A stretch of DNA of 64,000 nucleotides from Winogradskyella ursingii (GCF_013403975.1 NZ_JABFDH010000002.1:186001-250000); one strand, 5' to 3'. Positions 44,760-53,834 are shown, numbered from the stretch's first letter. Made by a program: numbers and translations. Notes: generated from the sequence alone by a model not told the origin.

Positions 44760-45920
44760 TTATTGTTGGGCATATTGAGGAACGCCCTGAATCTGATTCC
44801 AAACCTTGATTTTATCGGCTTTGTTGATTCCGCTTTTTACTTCTACGAAGATACCATCACTAATACCTAGTTCTACTTCTTTACGCTCAAATTGCTGATC
44901 TCCTATAGCAACCTCGACATATGGTTTCTTTGTTTCTTTATCATATTGAACGAGGGCTTCTTTTATGGCCAAAACATTTTCAGCTTTCTCTAAAATAATT
45001 GACGCATTAGCACTTAAACCGGCTCTGATAAAAGTAGAATCTATTTTTTTAAGTGTTCCTTTAATTTCAAATTGAATTGCCCCATTTTCTGCTACACCCT
45101 TTGGTGCAATATAATCCAGTACAGCGTCAAATTTTTCATTTTCAATTGCTCCAACGGTAATTTCTAACGGAAGTCCTTCTTTTATCTTTCCGACTTCACT
45201 TTCATCAACTTTACCTTCGAAAATCATTTTCTTTACATCTGCCAATGACGCTATTGAAGTACCCTCATTAAAATTATTCGCTTCAATTACTTGATTACCT
45301 GCTTTTACTGGAACATCCAATACCATACCTGCCACAGTTGCCCTTACCTGTGTTTGAGCGCTGGCTCCAAGCCCGCTCGTTGTTCCTGTTTTTATGATAT
45401 CATAATTCTGGCGTGATTGTGTGAGGTCAATTCTTGATTGTTCTACACGTTGTTTTGCTTGTAAATAGGTATTGTTTACTTGATCGAATTCATTGGCTGC
45501 AATCACACCTTTGTCAAACAATGCCTTTTGACGGTCGTAAATGGTTTTCTGTGTTTTAAAGTTTATTTCGGCCGTTTCTAAAGCATTTCTATTGGATGCA
45601 ATACTATTTTTTGAACTCGTTAAAGTCGAAGCATTGGGTATTACTTTAATTTGCGCAATGAGATCTCCTTGCTTAACATATTCACCAGCTTCGATAAAAA
45701 CTTCTTCGATAACACCTGATATATTGGGTTTAATTAAAACCTCTTCTTTTGGTACAATACTACCTGTTGCAACAGTTTTGACCACAATGGTTTGTTCTGT
45801 TGGCGAATCCGTTGTGTAAGTGATTGGATCCTCTTGGTTTTTCATCCATAAATAATATAACGAGCCGCCAAATATGACGACGATTAATATTAATAAGATT
45901 ACGGTTCTAGTTCTTTTCAT
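44760..45920 (-). CDS. Periplasmic adaptor (MacA/RND-type), first in the operon
   Basis: A 386-residue membrane-fusion protein. An N-terminal helix (LILIVVIFGGSLYYLWM) anchors it; lipoyl-like VATGSIVPKEEVLIKPNISGVI and VRATVAGMVLDVPVKAGNQV halves flank a coiled coil with TVAETFKTQKT-type heptads, followed by a beta barrel (VDESEVGKIKEGLPLEITVG). It follows the second permease by 21 bases, which suggests that it is the main MacA for the adjacent ABC pair. A second adaptor lies after tolC; how the two share one channel is unclear. Confidence 0.9.
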   Translation of the reverse strand: MKRTRTVILLILIVVIFGGSLYYLWMKNQEDPITYTTDSPTEQTIVVKTVATGSIVPKEEVLIKPNISGVIEEVFIEAGEYVKQGDLIAQIKVIPNASTLTSSKNSIASNRNALETAEINFKTQKTIYDRQKALFDKGVIAANEFDQVNNTYLQAKQRVEQSRIDLTQSRQNYDIIKTGTTSGLGASAQTQVRATVAGMVLDVPVKAGNQVIEANNFNEGTSIASLADVKKMIFEGKVDESEVGKIKEGLPLEITVGAIENEKFDAVLDYIAPKGVAENGAIQFEIKGTLKKIDSTFIRAGLSANASIILEKAENVLAIKEALVQYDKETKKPYVEVAIGDQQFERKEVELGISDGIFVEVKSGINKADKIKVWNQIQGVPQYAQQ

Positions 45921-45941
45921 TTGTTGATTGTTATAATTTTT

Positions 45942-47201
45942 TTATTCTATTCTTAAGGCATCTACAGGTTTCATTTTTGTAGCGCTATTTGCAGGGATTA
46001 ATCCTGCTAATACACCTGATACTACTAATATAATTAGAGCAGTAAAAACAACTGTCATACTCACGCTTGGATTAGCAAAATTCTCTACTGGACCTACATT
46101 ATCAAGGATGGTATTCATAACCCAAATTACAAATGCCGCAAAGGAAATCCCGACCATACCAGAAAGTATTGTTAGAATTAAGCTTTCTTGTAAAATTTGG
46201 GATTTAATGGTCCATGGTGTAGCACCAAGCGCTCTTCTTACTCCGATTTCTTTGGTACGTTCCTTTACCACAATGAGCATGATATTACTTATACCAATAA
46301 TCCCAGACATTAATACAAGTGCTCCTACAAAATAACCGACTATAGCGAGGATGCTAAATAGTCCATTAATTTTACCAAACTCCTTCGCCAAATCAAAATG
46401 ACCAATGGCTCTTTCGTCCATTGGATGTATAGTGTGACGCTCGCGCATTAGGGAAAAGACACTTTCTTTGACATCCGTAATACTGGTATTGTCATTTGCG
46501 GTAATTGCCATCCAACTTACGTTATTTCCAAAGTTAAAGGCTTGACCGAATGTTGTAAACGGAACAAAAATAGTGTTGGCCTCTTCCTCAGAATCACCTT
46601 GACTGTTAGTAATCTTAAATGTTCCGACAACCATAAAATTAACTCCGTTTATTTTAATAAATGAGCCAATAATATCTTCGTCTTTATTGTAAAGGCCTTT
46701 TACGACATCAGGACCAATGACACAGATTTTTCTTTTTGCATTTATATCCGAATAACTTATAAAACGTCCCTGAAGAATATCCATGGGTTTCTGTTTTATA
46801 AATTCTGGATAATCACCATAAATCTGAAATGCTCCTGTTTTTGTGCCGCGTATCACATTGTTGGCACCATTGTAACCTCCTAACTGATTTCTAGGTGATA
46901 CATATTTCAATTCTGGAAATTGTGATTTTAGCGCAGCTACATCATCAATTTTATAATTGAAACGTCTGGATTTCGGTAAGCCTTTGTATGGCATCGACGT
47001 ACCTTGCGTCCACATAAACATAGAGTTAGTTGCAAAGTTTCCAAAACCTGATGTGACGCCATTTCTTAGTCCGTTGGTAAGTGCTAATAATAAAACCAAA
47101 ATTGTTATGCCCCAGAATACACCAAATGCTGTCAATAAAGTTCTAATTTTATTAGCATTAAGTGCTTCGATTATTTCGCCCCAACGGTCTTTACTAAACA
47201 T
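45942..47201 (-). CDS. MacB-type ABC transporter permease, second
   Basis: A 419-residue permease with helix 1 (TLLTAFGVFWGITILVLLLALTN), a long periplasmic MacB domain (about residues 50-270), and three C-terminal helices of the FtsX fold. Characteristic words are VKERTKEIGVRRALGATPW (cytoplasmic coupling loop) and AGLIPANSATKMKPVDALRIE at the C-terminus. No ATPase domain is fused, so it depends on the separate ATPase. It starts one base after the stop of the first permease, which argues that the two permeases form a heterodimer. Confidence 0.92.
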   Translation of the reverse strand: MFSKDRWGEIIEALNANKIRTLLTAFGVFWGITILVLLLALTNGLRNGVTSGFGNFATNSMFMWTQGTSMPYKGLPKSRRFNYKIDDVAALKSQFPELKYVSPRNQLGGYNGANNVIRGTKTGAFQIYGDYPEFIKQKPMDILQGRFISYSDINAKRKICVIGPDVVKGLYNKDEDIIGSFIKINGVNFMVVGTFKITNSQGDSEEEANTIFVPFTTFGQAFNFGNNVSWMAITANDNTSITDVKESVFSLMRERHTIHPMDERAIGHFDLAKEFGKINGLFSILAIVGYFVGALVLMSGIIGISNIMLIVVKERTKEIGVRRALGATPWTIKSQILQESLILTILSGMVGISFAAFVIWVMNTILDNVGPVENFANPSVSMTVVFTALIILVVSGVLAGLIPANSATKMKPVDALRIE

Positions 47202-47202
47202 A

Positions 47203-48447
47203 TTATTCGTCTCTTAATGCTACAATTGGTTTTATCTTTGCCGCTCTATACGCTGGAAGAAATCCTGCTAAAGCACCTGCAGCAACTAAAATAAAGACTG
47301 TGGTTATAGCGGTATTAAAATTAACTTGAGGATGTTTAATAAAAGCGCTATCTACTTGTGGACCTACCAACTCCAATAGCCCCAATCCTGCAATTAAGCC
47401 AATTAACCCAGAAAGCATCGTAACAAATACAGCTTCTTGTAAAATCATTCCAATAATAGATAATGGTTCTGCACCTAAGGCTTTCCGAATGCCTATTTCT
47501 TTGGTACGCTCTTTTACTATAATTATCATTATGTTCCCTACTCCAACCACACCAGCGATAATGGTCCCTATACCAATAAACCAAAAAACGGCTTTGATGG
47601 TATCTATAAGTGAGTATATTTTTTTCGCTTCTTCGAGTGTATTATTTACTCTTATTGCAGCAGTATCATCTGGTGCCACAATATGTTTTTGTTTTAAGTC
47701 ATTCTCTATGGCCAATGAAAGGTTTTGAGACAGAGCCACAGCTTCATCAAAATTCTCGGACATTTTTACTGTGAAGGACATATCCCTTATATCATCACCA
47801 CCGTTAAACGCATTTTGAACGGTTGTAATTGGGAGAAAAATACCGCTTTCTTCGCGCTCTCCTCCTGGATCAAAATACACTCCTACAACCTTAAAATTTA
47901 TACCAAAAATAGAAATACTTTCTCCTATTGGATTTTCGCCTTTAAATAAATCGGATTTAACTTTATTGCCTATAACCGCAACTTTTTTACCTTCTTCAAG
48001 ATCTGAATTGTTTAAATACCTACCAGTTCCTATGTCTGCATTTTCAATAAACTGATTGTCTGGCATCACCCCTTGAACACGATAATTTCCTGTCTCATTT
48101 TTATAGGCTACTTGTCCTCCCCAAATACTGTAGCTTGCAGACCTATATTCTAAAAATTCGTCGTAATTGGAATTGACATTATAGAAATCGGCATCCTTAA
48201 GTTGAATGTATCTTCCCGGATTTAAACCTTTGTAACCTTTTGTAGTTCGCCTTGTTCTAACACTAATTTCATTGGTGGCATCTTGCTGGAATTCTGAAGT
48301 CACCCCATTTTCGATACCTGAACTAAAACCGAGCAGGATTACCAAAATAAAAATACCCGAAGCCACAGAAAGACCAGTTAAGAAGGTTCTCAACTTGTTC
48401 TTACTTAAAGTTTCAAATATTTCTTGCCAACGCTCTAAATTAAACAT
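47203..48447 (-). CDS. MacB-type ABC transporter permease, first
   Basis: A 414-residue permease with the same plan: N-terminal helix (TFLTGLSVASGIFILVILLGF), periplasmic domain, three C-terminal helices, coupling loop IVKERTKEIGIRKALGAEP and final PAYRAAKIKPIVALRDE. It overlaps the ATPase gene by eight bases (48440-48447) and is followed one base later by its paralogue. Transport substrate is unknown; relatives export macrolides, lipoproteins, or peptides. Both permeases lack the N-terminal ATPase domain of true MacB. Confidence 0.92.
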   Translation of the reverse strand: MFNLERWQEIFETLSKNKLRTFLTGLSVASGIFILVILLGFSSGIENGVTSEFQQDATNEISVRTRRTTKGYKGLNPGRYIQLKDADFYNVNSNYDEFLEYRSASYSIWGGQVAYKNETGNYRVQGVMPDNQFIENADIGTGRYLNNSDLEEGKKVAVIGNKVKSDLFKGENPIGESISIFGINFKVVGVYFDPGGEREESGIFLPITTVQNAFNGGDDIRDMSFTVKMSENFDEAVALSQNLSLAIENDLKQKHIVAPDDTAAIRVNNTLEEAKKIYSLIDTIKAVFWFIGIGTIIAGVVGVGNIMIIIVKERTKEIGIRKALGAEPLSIIGMILQEAVFVTMLSGLIGLIAGLGLLELVGPQVDSAFIKHPQVNFNTAITTVFILVAAGALAGFLPAYRAAKIKPIVALRDE

Positions 48448-49141
48448 GTTGATCTGCCCTTACCTGTTCCACTCTACTATCGTCAATGATAATACCGTCC
48501 TTAAGATTTACGATACGCTTGGTCATATGAGCTATGTCCTCTTCATGCGTTACCACCAAAATGGTTTTTCCTTCATCATTAATGCCTTGTATAAGTTCCA
48601 TAACCTCATATGAGGTTTTAGTGTCCAATGCACCTGTGGGTTCATCTGCCAATAGTACCTTTGGCTCACTTGCCAAAGCTCTTGCTATAGCGACTCGTTG
48701 TTTCTGTCCTCCGGAAAGTTCACTAGGCAAATGATGCGACCACTCTTTTAACCCTACCTTTTCTAGATAGTGCTCTGCTTTTTCGGTACGTTCTTTTCGA
48801 GGAATACCTTTGTAATATAATGGTAGTGCAACGTTATCTGCTGCGGATTTATAATTGATAAGATTGAAAGATTGAAAAATGAATCCCAAAAATTCATTTC
48901 TGTATCGTGCTGCAATTTTTTCGTTAAGATTTTTTATTGGAACATTATCAAGAATATATTGTCCCGTATCAGCTTCATCCAACATACCAAGAATGTTGAG
49001 TAATGTCGACTTTCCAGAACCTGAAGAACCCATGATTGAAACTAGTTCTCCTTCTTTTACATCAAAATTTATACCCTTAAGAACGTGAAGCGAATTGCTT
49101 CCCATATGGTAAGATTTGTGCAAATCCTTAATCTGAATCAT
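48440..49141 (-). CDS. ABC transporter ATP-binding protein (MacB/LolD type)
   Basis: A 233-residue ATPase that powers the two permeases. Walker A GSSGSGKSTLLNILG (about residue 38), Q-loop in FIFQSFNL, signature LSGGQKQRVAIARAL, Walker B VLLADEPTGALD, and switch His in VVTHEEDIA. The start IQIKDLHKSYHMGSNSLHVLKG is typical of the MacB/LolD subfamily. It is first in the operon; the longer gene starts further from any upstream gene (126 bases to the small exported protein). Its last eight bases overlap the first permease. Confidence 0.95.
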   Translation of the reverse strand: MIQIKDLHKSYHMGSNSLHVLKGINFDVKEGELVSIMGSSGSGKSTLLNILGMLDEADTGQYILDNVPIKNLNEKIAARYRNEFLGFIFQSFNLINYKSAADNVALPLYYKGIPRKERTEKAEHYLEKVGLKEWSHHLPSELSGGQKQRVAIARALASEPKVLLADEPTGALDTKTSYEVMELIQGINDEGKTILVVTHEEDIAHMTKRIVNLKDGIIIDDSRVEQVRADQHV

Positions 49142-49266
49142 AATGCCGTTTGCTTAGTCTTGCAATTTTACTAAAAACCCTATGTTTATTCTGCCAACAA
49201 AGTGTTAAGACTTGTTTTGCAAAAACATATTCATTAGACTTCCAAAAACTAGAATTGTTACAGTGA

Positions 49267-49500
49267 TTATTCTGTTTTATTTTGTTTTAGGGTTTTGCTG
49301 TATTTTTTGTAGATAAAAAAACCAATCGCAAACACTAAAATGTAGGGAATGGCCATTAGGTAGACAATTCCATCGTTAATACCCTCTGCAGTAGATTGGC
49401 CTTCTTCACTTTCTAAAACAGCACGGCACATGGCACATTGGGCACTTGTACTCCATGTGAACAAGATAGAAAAAAGTAAAAAAATGATTTTGTGTTTCAT
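49267..49500 (-). CDS. Small exported membrane protein with CxxC, next to cytochrome oxidase genes
   Basis: A 77-residue protein: signal peptide (MKHKIIFLLFSILFTWSTSAQ), then CAMCRAV with Cys22 and Cys25 right at the mature N-terminus, a short polar stretch and one membrane helix (IVYLMAIPYILVFAIGFFIY) with a Lys-rich cytoplasmic end. The periplasmic CxxC next to the membrane suggests metal or redox work. It lies last in the line ctaB, oxidase subunits, thioredoxin-like, SCO, DUF420, so a role in copper or heme delivery to the oxidase is plausible. Not a named family to my knowledge. Confidence 0.6.
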   Translation of the reverse strand: MKHKIIFLLFSILFTWSTSAQCAMCRAVLESEEGQSTAEGINDGIVYLMAIPYILVFAIGFFIYKKYSKTLKQNKTE

Positions 49501-49551
49501 TTCAATATTATTAGACTTGCTAGGTTTTGAAAACCTGCAAAGTCAGAACTG

Positions 49552-50097
49552 CTATGCATAATATGGCGAAATCATCAGGTACACAATGACTCCGGTAATA
49601 GCAACATACAACCACATCGGAAACGTGTATCTCGCTATTTTCTTATGACGTTCAAAATTATTGGTTATTGCTCGCACATAGGTAACAAGCACAAATGGGA
49701 TAATGACGATAGATAACAATATGTGAGTGATTAATATGAAAAAATACACATATCTTATTGAACCTTCTCCTCCGTATTTTGTCGAATCACTTGTCATATG
49801 ATAAGCAACGTACATCACTAAAAATGCCACAGAAAGCATTATGGCGAATTTCATTAAACGCTCGTGAAGTTTTCTGTTTTTATTTTTAATTGCTAAAAAC
49901 GCTGCAATTAAAACTACTGCTGTTAATCCATTTATAGAGGCGTAGATTGGTGGCAAAAATGATAAGGGCTCAACATCAAAGCCAAGCTTTCGTAAATTGA
50001 CACCAAAAAGTGCTGCTACAGCTAATGGAATGACAACAGATAATACCACAATCCATTTGTTGTATTTCTTTTCTTTATCAATGTTGGTTGAATTCAT
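49552..50097 (-). CDS. DUF420 family membrane protein
   Basis: A 181-residue integral membrane protein with five helices. The family words are a His in the third helix (YVAYHMTSDSTKYGGEG) and another in LITHILLSIVIIPFVLVTY, which fit heme or metal ligation as in CtaM/YozB-like proteins reported to act in cytochrome oxidase maturation. The loop FERHKKIARYTFPMWLYVAITG is also typical. It follows the SCO gene by two bases, which supports a maturation role. Confidence 0.85.
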   Translation of the reverse strand: MNSTNIDKEKKYNKWIVVLSVVIPLAVAALFGVNLRKLGFDVEPLSFLPPIYASINGLTAVVLIAAFLAIKNKNRKLHERLMKFAIMLSVAFLVMYVAYHMTSDSTKYGGEGSIRYVYFFILITHILLSIVIIPFVLVTYVRAITNNFERHKKIARYTFPMWLYVAITGVIVYLMISPYYA

Positions 50098-50099
50098 AT

Positions 50100-50867
50100 T
50101 TATTCCTTTAATAGCTTGGCAATATCTTCTTTCAAAATTGTTATTTCTTGTGGAATTCCATCCTCATCAGCACCATCTGCCTCTGCTATAAGTCCGTTAT
50201 AAAAAATTAATGGGTTACCAAATTTGTCGGTACGTGACCTGATATAACCCTTTTTGTCAATTAAGGCAAAGTTACCCGAATGCTCAAACCCTCCTTCCAC
50301 ACTTGGGTCTTGTGCGGTGTAAAGATTAAATCCTTCATTTGCCAATTTATAGATCGCTTCTTCATCTCCTGTTAAAAAATTCCAGTTAGGGTTAGTTACT
50401 TTATAATTCTCCGCATAAGTTTTTAGAACTTCTGGTGTATCTACTTTTGGGTTAATAGTGAATGACGCCACACCAAAGTCTTCAAAATTTTTAAATTCAT
50501 TTTGTACCTCGACTAAATTTCTATTCATTATGGGACAAATAGTCGGACATGTAGTAAAAAAGAATTCTACAACGTACACTTTGCCTAAATAATCTTCATT
50601 GGTGATGGTTTTACCATTCTGGTTTGTAAAACTGAAGTTAGGAACCTGCTTTGGTTTTCCGTTAATTTCTAAATAAGCTAAGTCGCTTTTTGAAGAAGCG
50701 TTCTCAGTTACGCTTCCTTCTATTGTAATATCACCACTTCTACTTTCGTGATCTCTTGTAATATCATTGTCACTGACGCGATCAATGATTTTTGGAATAA
50801 ATATGATTCCAAAAACTAAAATCACCGTTGCAATGCCTATATAAGAATAATTTGTCTTTTTACTCAT
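50100..50867 (-). CDS. SCO family copper chaperone
   Basis: A 255-residue membrane-anchored thioredoxin-fold protein. An N-terminal helix (about residues 8-25) is followed by the SCO domain: VVEFFFTTCPTICPIMNRNL with the copper-binding Cys-x3-Cys (near residues 113-117), and the His ligand in GFEHSGNFALIDKKG. SCO proteins insert or reduce the CuA site of cytochrome oxidase. It overlaps the end of the preceding thioredoxin-like gene by eight bases (50860-50867) and is two bases before DUF420. Confidence 0.93.
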   Translation of the reverse strand: MSKKTNYSYIGIATVILVFGIIFIPKIIDRVSDNDITRDHESRSGDITIEGSVTENASSKSDLAYLEINGKPKQVPNFSFTNQNGKTITNEDYLGKVYVVEFFFTTCPTICPIMNRNLVEVQNEFKNFEDFGVASFTINPKVDTPEVLKTYAENYKVTNPNWNFLTGDEEAIYKLANEGFNLYTAQDPSVEGGFEHSGNFALIDKKGYIRSRTDKFGNPLIFYNGLIAEADGADEDGIPQEITILKEDIAKLLKE

Positions 50868-51579
50868 TACTTTCTTTTAAATCATTAGCGCGTCTTGTGT
50901 TGGAATCGTCAAATTTACCTTTACGTTTTTGACGGTATTCGGTGAACAAAATACGCATATCGTCGCTCATTTTATTTTTAATGTCATCTACCTGTATGGT
51001 GTTGTATGAATATAAACCGAACGCTGGTTTATTCGCTTCAACCTCCTTTTTCTCTCTACCGTCAATTCTACCTCTTTGGTTTAAATCTTTGTCGATTATA
51101 AACACATTTTCTGAAGCTAAATTACTGTTTAGTTGTTGTTGGGACTTCAAGCTAGCATAAAGTTCTACTATCTGTTCTTCACTGCCATAGACATAATGCC
51201 AAAATTTTAAATCTTCGTATGTATTGACTTCTGATTTTAATTTTTTCACTTCTTCTTCTGTCCCTTTAGGAATAACAATTACAATTTGAAATTTCTTAAA
51301 ACCCTTAAACTTATCATAGACCAATTCCTTGAGATTGGATGCCGCAATAACATTTTGCAGTGGGTTCTTACCCAAAAACCCTAATACAGTGATGTGATCC
51401 TTAAACATAATGTCTTCTTCATCTTCCGAATCAAATTCCTTAATATCTAAAACATCTTCGTAGACAATATTTAAGGGCTCGTAATTATGTTTTGCAGGAT
51501 AGAGCATCAACAAAAAAGCGACTGGCAGAAAGAATAAAATACCCAGTACTATGTTTCGTTTTTTCTTGTTTTGTTGCAT
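50860..51579 (-). CDS. Membrane-anchored thioredoxin-like protein, unknown
   Basis: A 239-residue protein with an N-terminal helix (residues about 8-26) and a globular domain whose strand-helix order looks thioredoxin-like (HITVLGFLGKNPLQNVIAAS, FQIVIVIPKGTEEEVKKL, ENVFIIDKDLNQRGRIDGR). It has no Cys pair at the usual active-site position, unlike the SCO protein it overlaps by eight bases, so it may be a redox-dead SCO relative or scaffold. I start at ATG 51579 (MQQNKKKRN); the upstream sequence to 51615 is inside a terminator. Function unknown; oxidase maturation by context. Confidence 0.65.
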   Translation of the reverse strand: MQQNKKKRNIVLGILFFLPVAFLLMLYPAKHNYEPLNIVYEDVLDIKEFDSEDEEDIMFKDHITVLGFLGKNPLQNVIAASNLKELVYDKFKGFKKFQIVIVIPKGTEEEVKKLKSEVNTYEDLKFWHYVYGSEEQIVELYASLKSQQQLNSNLASENVFIIDKDLNQRGRIDGREKKEVEANKPAFGLYSYNTIQVDDIKNKMSDDMRILFTEYRQKRKGKFDDSNTRRANDLKESNE

Positions 51580-51592
51580 AATGCAAAAATAA

Positions 51593-51620
51593 AAAAGGTG
51601 GTTTAGAAAAACCACCTTTT
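51593..51620 (-). terminator. Terminator after cytochrome oxidase subunit IV
   Basis: Perfect twelve-base-pair stem AAAAGGTGGTTT / AAACCACCTTTT with four-base loop and a T-run on the minus strand. It separates the oxidase-subunit genes from the maturation genes that follow on the same strand. Confidence 0.88.
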
Positions 51621-51646
51621 ATTATCATTTAACTTAAAATTCAAGT

Positions 51647-52093
51647 TTAAAAATCTTTTTTAATAAGTGCGTCTTCACCATTGTAAACTTCAAACACATA
51701 ACCACCTTCCTGTAGCAGGATAAAGATCAAATAACAAATTAAAAATACTGCCGTCCATACCACCATACGTCTTAAACTTGCTTTTTCATCTCGCATGTGC
51801 ATAAAGTCCCATGTGATGTAGTATGCTTTTACGATGGTTAAAAGGATAAAGATGAGGTTTAAGCTCTTCATGTAAATCACTGGTGAAAACAGAATATTGC
51901 CCAATGTTGCAAAAAAACCACCTTCAAAAGGCGTCATTAATGGTGTCATTAAACTTTCTGGTTTGTAGATACCCAATACAACTTCAATCGCTGTGACAAT
52001 AGTCAAAAAAATCAATACACCCCAAATTTTCTGTGTATTGGATTTAAATTTTACCGTCCCTCTAAAAATTTCTAATTTATGTTCGTGTGCCAT
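51647..52093 (-). CDS. Cytochrome c oxidase subunit IV family protein
   Basis: A 148-residue protein with three hydrophobic helices (KIWGVLIFLTIVTAIEVVLGI, SLNLIFILLTIVKAYYITWDFMHM in part, and VVWTAVFLICYLIFILL). The word VKAYYITWDFMHMRDE at the second helix end matches the bacterial CyoD/CtaF-like subunit IV. It contributes to assembly or stability of the heme-copper oxidase. It starts 20 bases after the long subunit III gene. Confidence 0.88.
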   Translation of the reverse strand: MAHEHKLEIFRGTVKFKSNTQKIWGVLIFLTIVTAIEVVLGIYKPESLMTPLMTPFEGGFFATLGNILFSPVIYMKSLNLIFILLTIVKAYYITWDFMHMRDEKASLRRMVVWTAVFLICYLIFILLQEGGYVFEVYNGEDALIKKDF

Positions 52094-52113
52094 AATGTAA
52101 TCTTAATATCGTT

Positions 52114-53115
52114 TTAAACTAGGTAGAAGAATGTAAATACAAATACCCAAACCAAATCTACAAAGTGCCAGTAAAGTCCAACTTTTTCCACCATTTCGTA
52201 GCTACCCCTTCTCTCGTAGGTTCCTAGAATCACATTGAAAAATATAATAATATTAATTATTACGCCTGATAATACGTGAAAACCATGGAAACCTGTAATA
52301 AAGAAAAAGAAATCTGCAAAAAGTGATGTACCGTATTCGTTAACCTGAAGGTTGGCACCTTTAACCACCAATTGACCATTTTTCTCAATCTGTCTTAAAG
52401 ATTCTTCTCTAGAGAGTACTGTTTTCTGACCTTCCTCATTGATAATTTGCGACCGCACAAGGATATTTTCATTAGCAGCCAATCCTTGGTAAATTTCATT
52501 TACTGTATAATCTGGAAGAGTGCCCTCTTCTCTAAACCATAATCCATTTTTACGTTCGTGTTCTACTCGAGCATCTGGGATTGAGACCGCAAAATCATCG
52601 ATTGAAATTCGCTTAAATTTCTCTTGGCCATCAACAGTTACATATTCACCAAATTGAAGGATGTTTCCACCTTTGGTTTGTACTGCTCCATAATCTCCCT
52701 GTATAAACGTAGCCCATTCCCAAGCTTGTGAACCCACAAAAATAGCACCACCGATAATGGTCAAGAACATATAAAATGTAACTTTAGCTTTATTCATGTG
52801 GTGACCAGCATCTACCGCCAAAACCATAGTTACAGACGACATGATAAGAATAAAAGTCATGAATGCCACATAGATCATTGGTAATTCTTGACCGTGCAAA
52901 AACGGAACGTGCGTAAACACTTCATCTGCAATTGGCCACTCGTTTATAAATTTAAATCTCGAAAAACCATAAGCCGCCAAGAAACCTGAAAATGTCAATG
53001 CATCCGATACAATGAAAAACCACATCATCAATTTACCATAACTTGAACCTAAAGGCCTATTGCCTCCACCCCAAGTTTTTCCTTCTGTACCAGTACTAAC
53101 TACTGTAGAATCCAT
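52114..53115 (-). CDS. Cytochrome c oxidase subunit III with a large extramembrane insertion
   Basis: A 333-residue subunit III. The core is normal: KLMMWFFIVSDALTFSGFLAAY, AFMTFILIMSSVTMVLAVDAG, GAIFVGSQAWEWATFIQG and, after the insertion, FFFITGFHGFHVLSGVI with GLYWHFVDLVWVFVFTFFYL at the end. Between Glu133-containing helix and GFHGFHV lie about 118 residues (143-260) that are polar and charged, where usual subunits have 10-20. The insertion faces away from the membrane and would be a globular lobe beside the proton uptake region. It forms the oxidase with subunits not in this window. It follows the smaller subunit III-like gene by 136 bases. Confidence 0.88.
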   Translation of the reverse strand: MDSTVVSTGTEGKTWGGGNRPLGSSYGKLMMWFFIVSDALTFSGFLAAYGFSRFKFINEWPIADEVFTHVPFLHGQELPMIYVAFMTFILIMSSVTMVLAVDAGHHMNKAKVTFYMFLTIIGGAIFVGSQAWEWATFIQGDYGAVQTKGGNILQFGEYVTVDGQEKFKRISIDDFAVSIPDARVEHERKNGLWFREEGTLPDYTVNEIYQGLAANENILVRSQIINEEGQKTVLSREESLRQIEKNGQLVVKGANLQVNEYGTSLFADFFFFITGFHGFHVLSGVIINIIIFFNVILGTYERRGSYEMVEKVGLYWHFVDLVWVFVFTFFYLV

Positions 53116-53251
53116 AGAATTTATTTAGAATTGTAAGATTGGACAAAAATAATCATTTTATTTATCTAAAGAAACATCAATCTTTAAATTTTGAAACTCA
53201 TTAATCACGTGAGCTTCGAAACGTTTTAACACATTGAAAAATCATCTTGTT

Positions 53252-53833
53252 TTACTTAAAAAAGTAAAGGAAGAAAAACAGGTAAATCCACAGTATATCA
53301 ACGAAATGCCAGAAATTGGCTGCCAATTCAAAACCAAGCATGTTTGTTGCATTATACTTTTGTTTAAAATGGTTATAAATTACCACCAAAAGACAAACGA
53401 GTCCTACAACAACGTGAGCAATATGTACAGCTGCTATTAAAAAAACATAAGACATAGTAATATTGCTGGTTGGTCCGGTAAAATTGTACCCTGCTGAAAT
53501 GATTTCATCAAAACCAATAAACTGGTTATAAATAAAAGCTATTCCCAACCCAAAAGTGACAAGCAACATAGTCGTAACCACTTTTCTATTGTTCTGTTTT
53601 AGTGCGCGCTTTGCCAAAATTAAGGTTACACTACTCAACAAAATAACACCTACGCTGATAAAGAACGCATTAGGTAAATCAAAATTTGTTAACCAGTCTT
53701 CACGCGTACTACTCACAATAAATGCACTCGTCCATGCCGCGAAAGACATAATTAAAGAAATGATCCCGAACCAAAGCATCATCTTTTTGGACCTGGCTCT
53801 TTTTTCTTCTGGTGTTCCTTGTGTTAAATCCAT
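53252..53833 (-). CDS. Cytochrome c oxidase subunit III-like protein (short)
   Basis: A 193-residue, five-helix protein of the subunit III fold: MMLWFGIISLIMSFAAWTSAF, FFISVGVILLSSVTLILAKRAL, then MSYVFLIAAVHIAHVVVGLVCL, and NFWHFVDILWIYLFFFLYFF, which matches the final helices of subunit III. It lacks the long insertion seen in the neighbouring gene. In Bacteroidota two such genes occur together. Only one can be the classical subunit III; the other may be a variant or assembly partner. It is two bases after the heme O synthase stop. Confidence 0.85.
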   Translation of the reverse strand: MDLTQGTPEEKRARSKKMMLWFGIISLIMSFAAWTSAFIVSSTREDWLTNFDLPNAFFISVGVILLSSVTLILAKRALKQNNRKVVTTMLLVTFGLGIAFIYNQFIGFDEIISAGYNFTGPTSNITMSYVFLIAAVHIAHVVVGLVCLLVVIYNHFKQKYNATNMLGFELAANFWHFVDILWIYLFFFLYFFK

Positions 53834-53834
53834 T

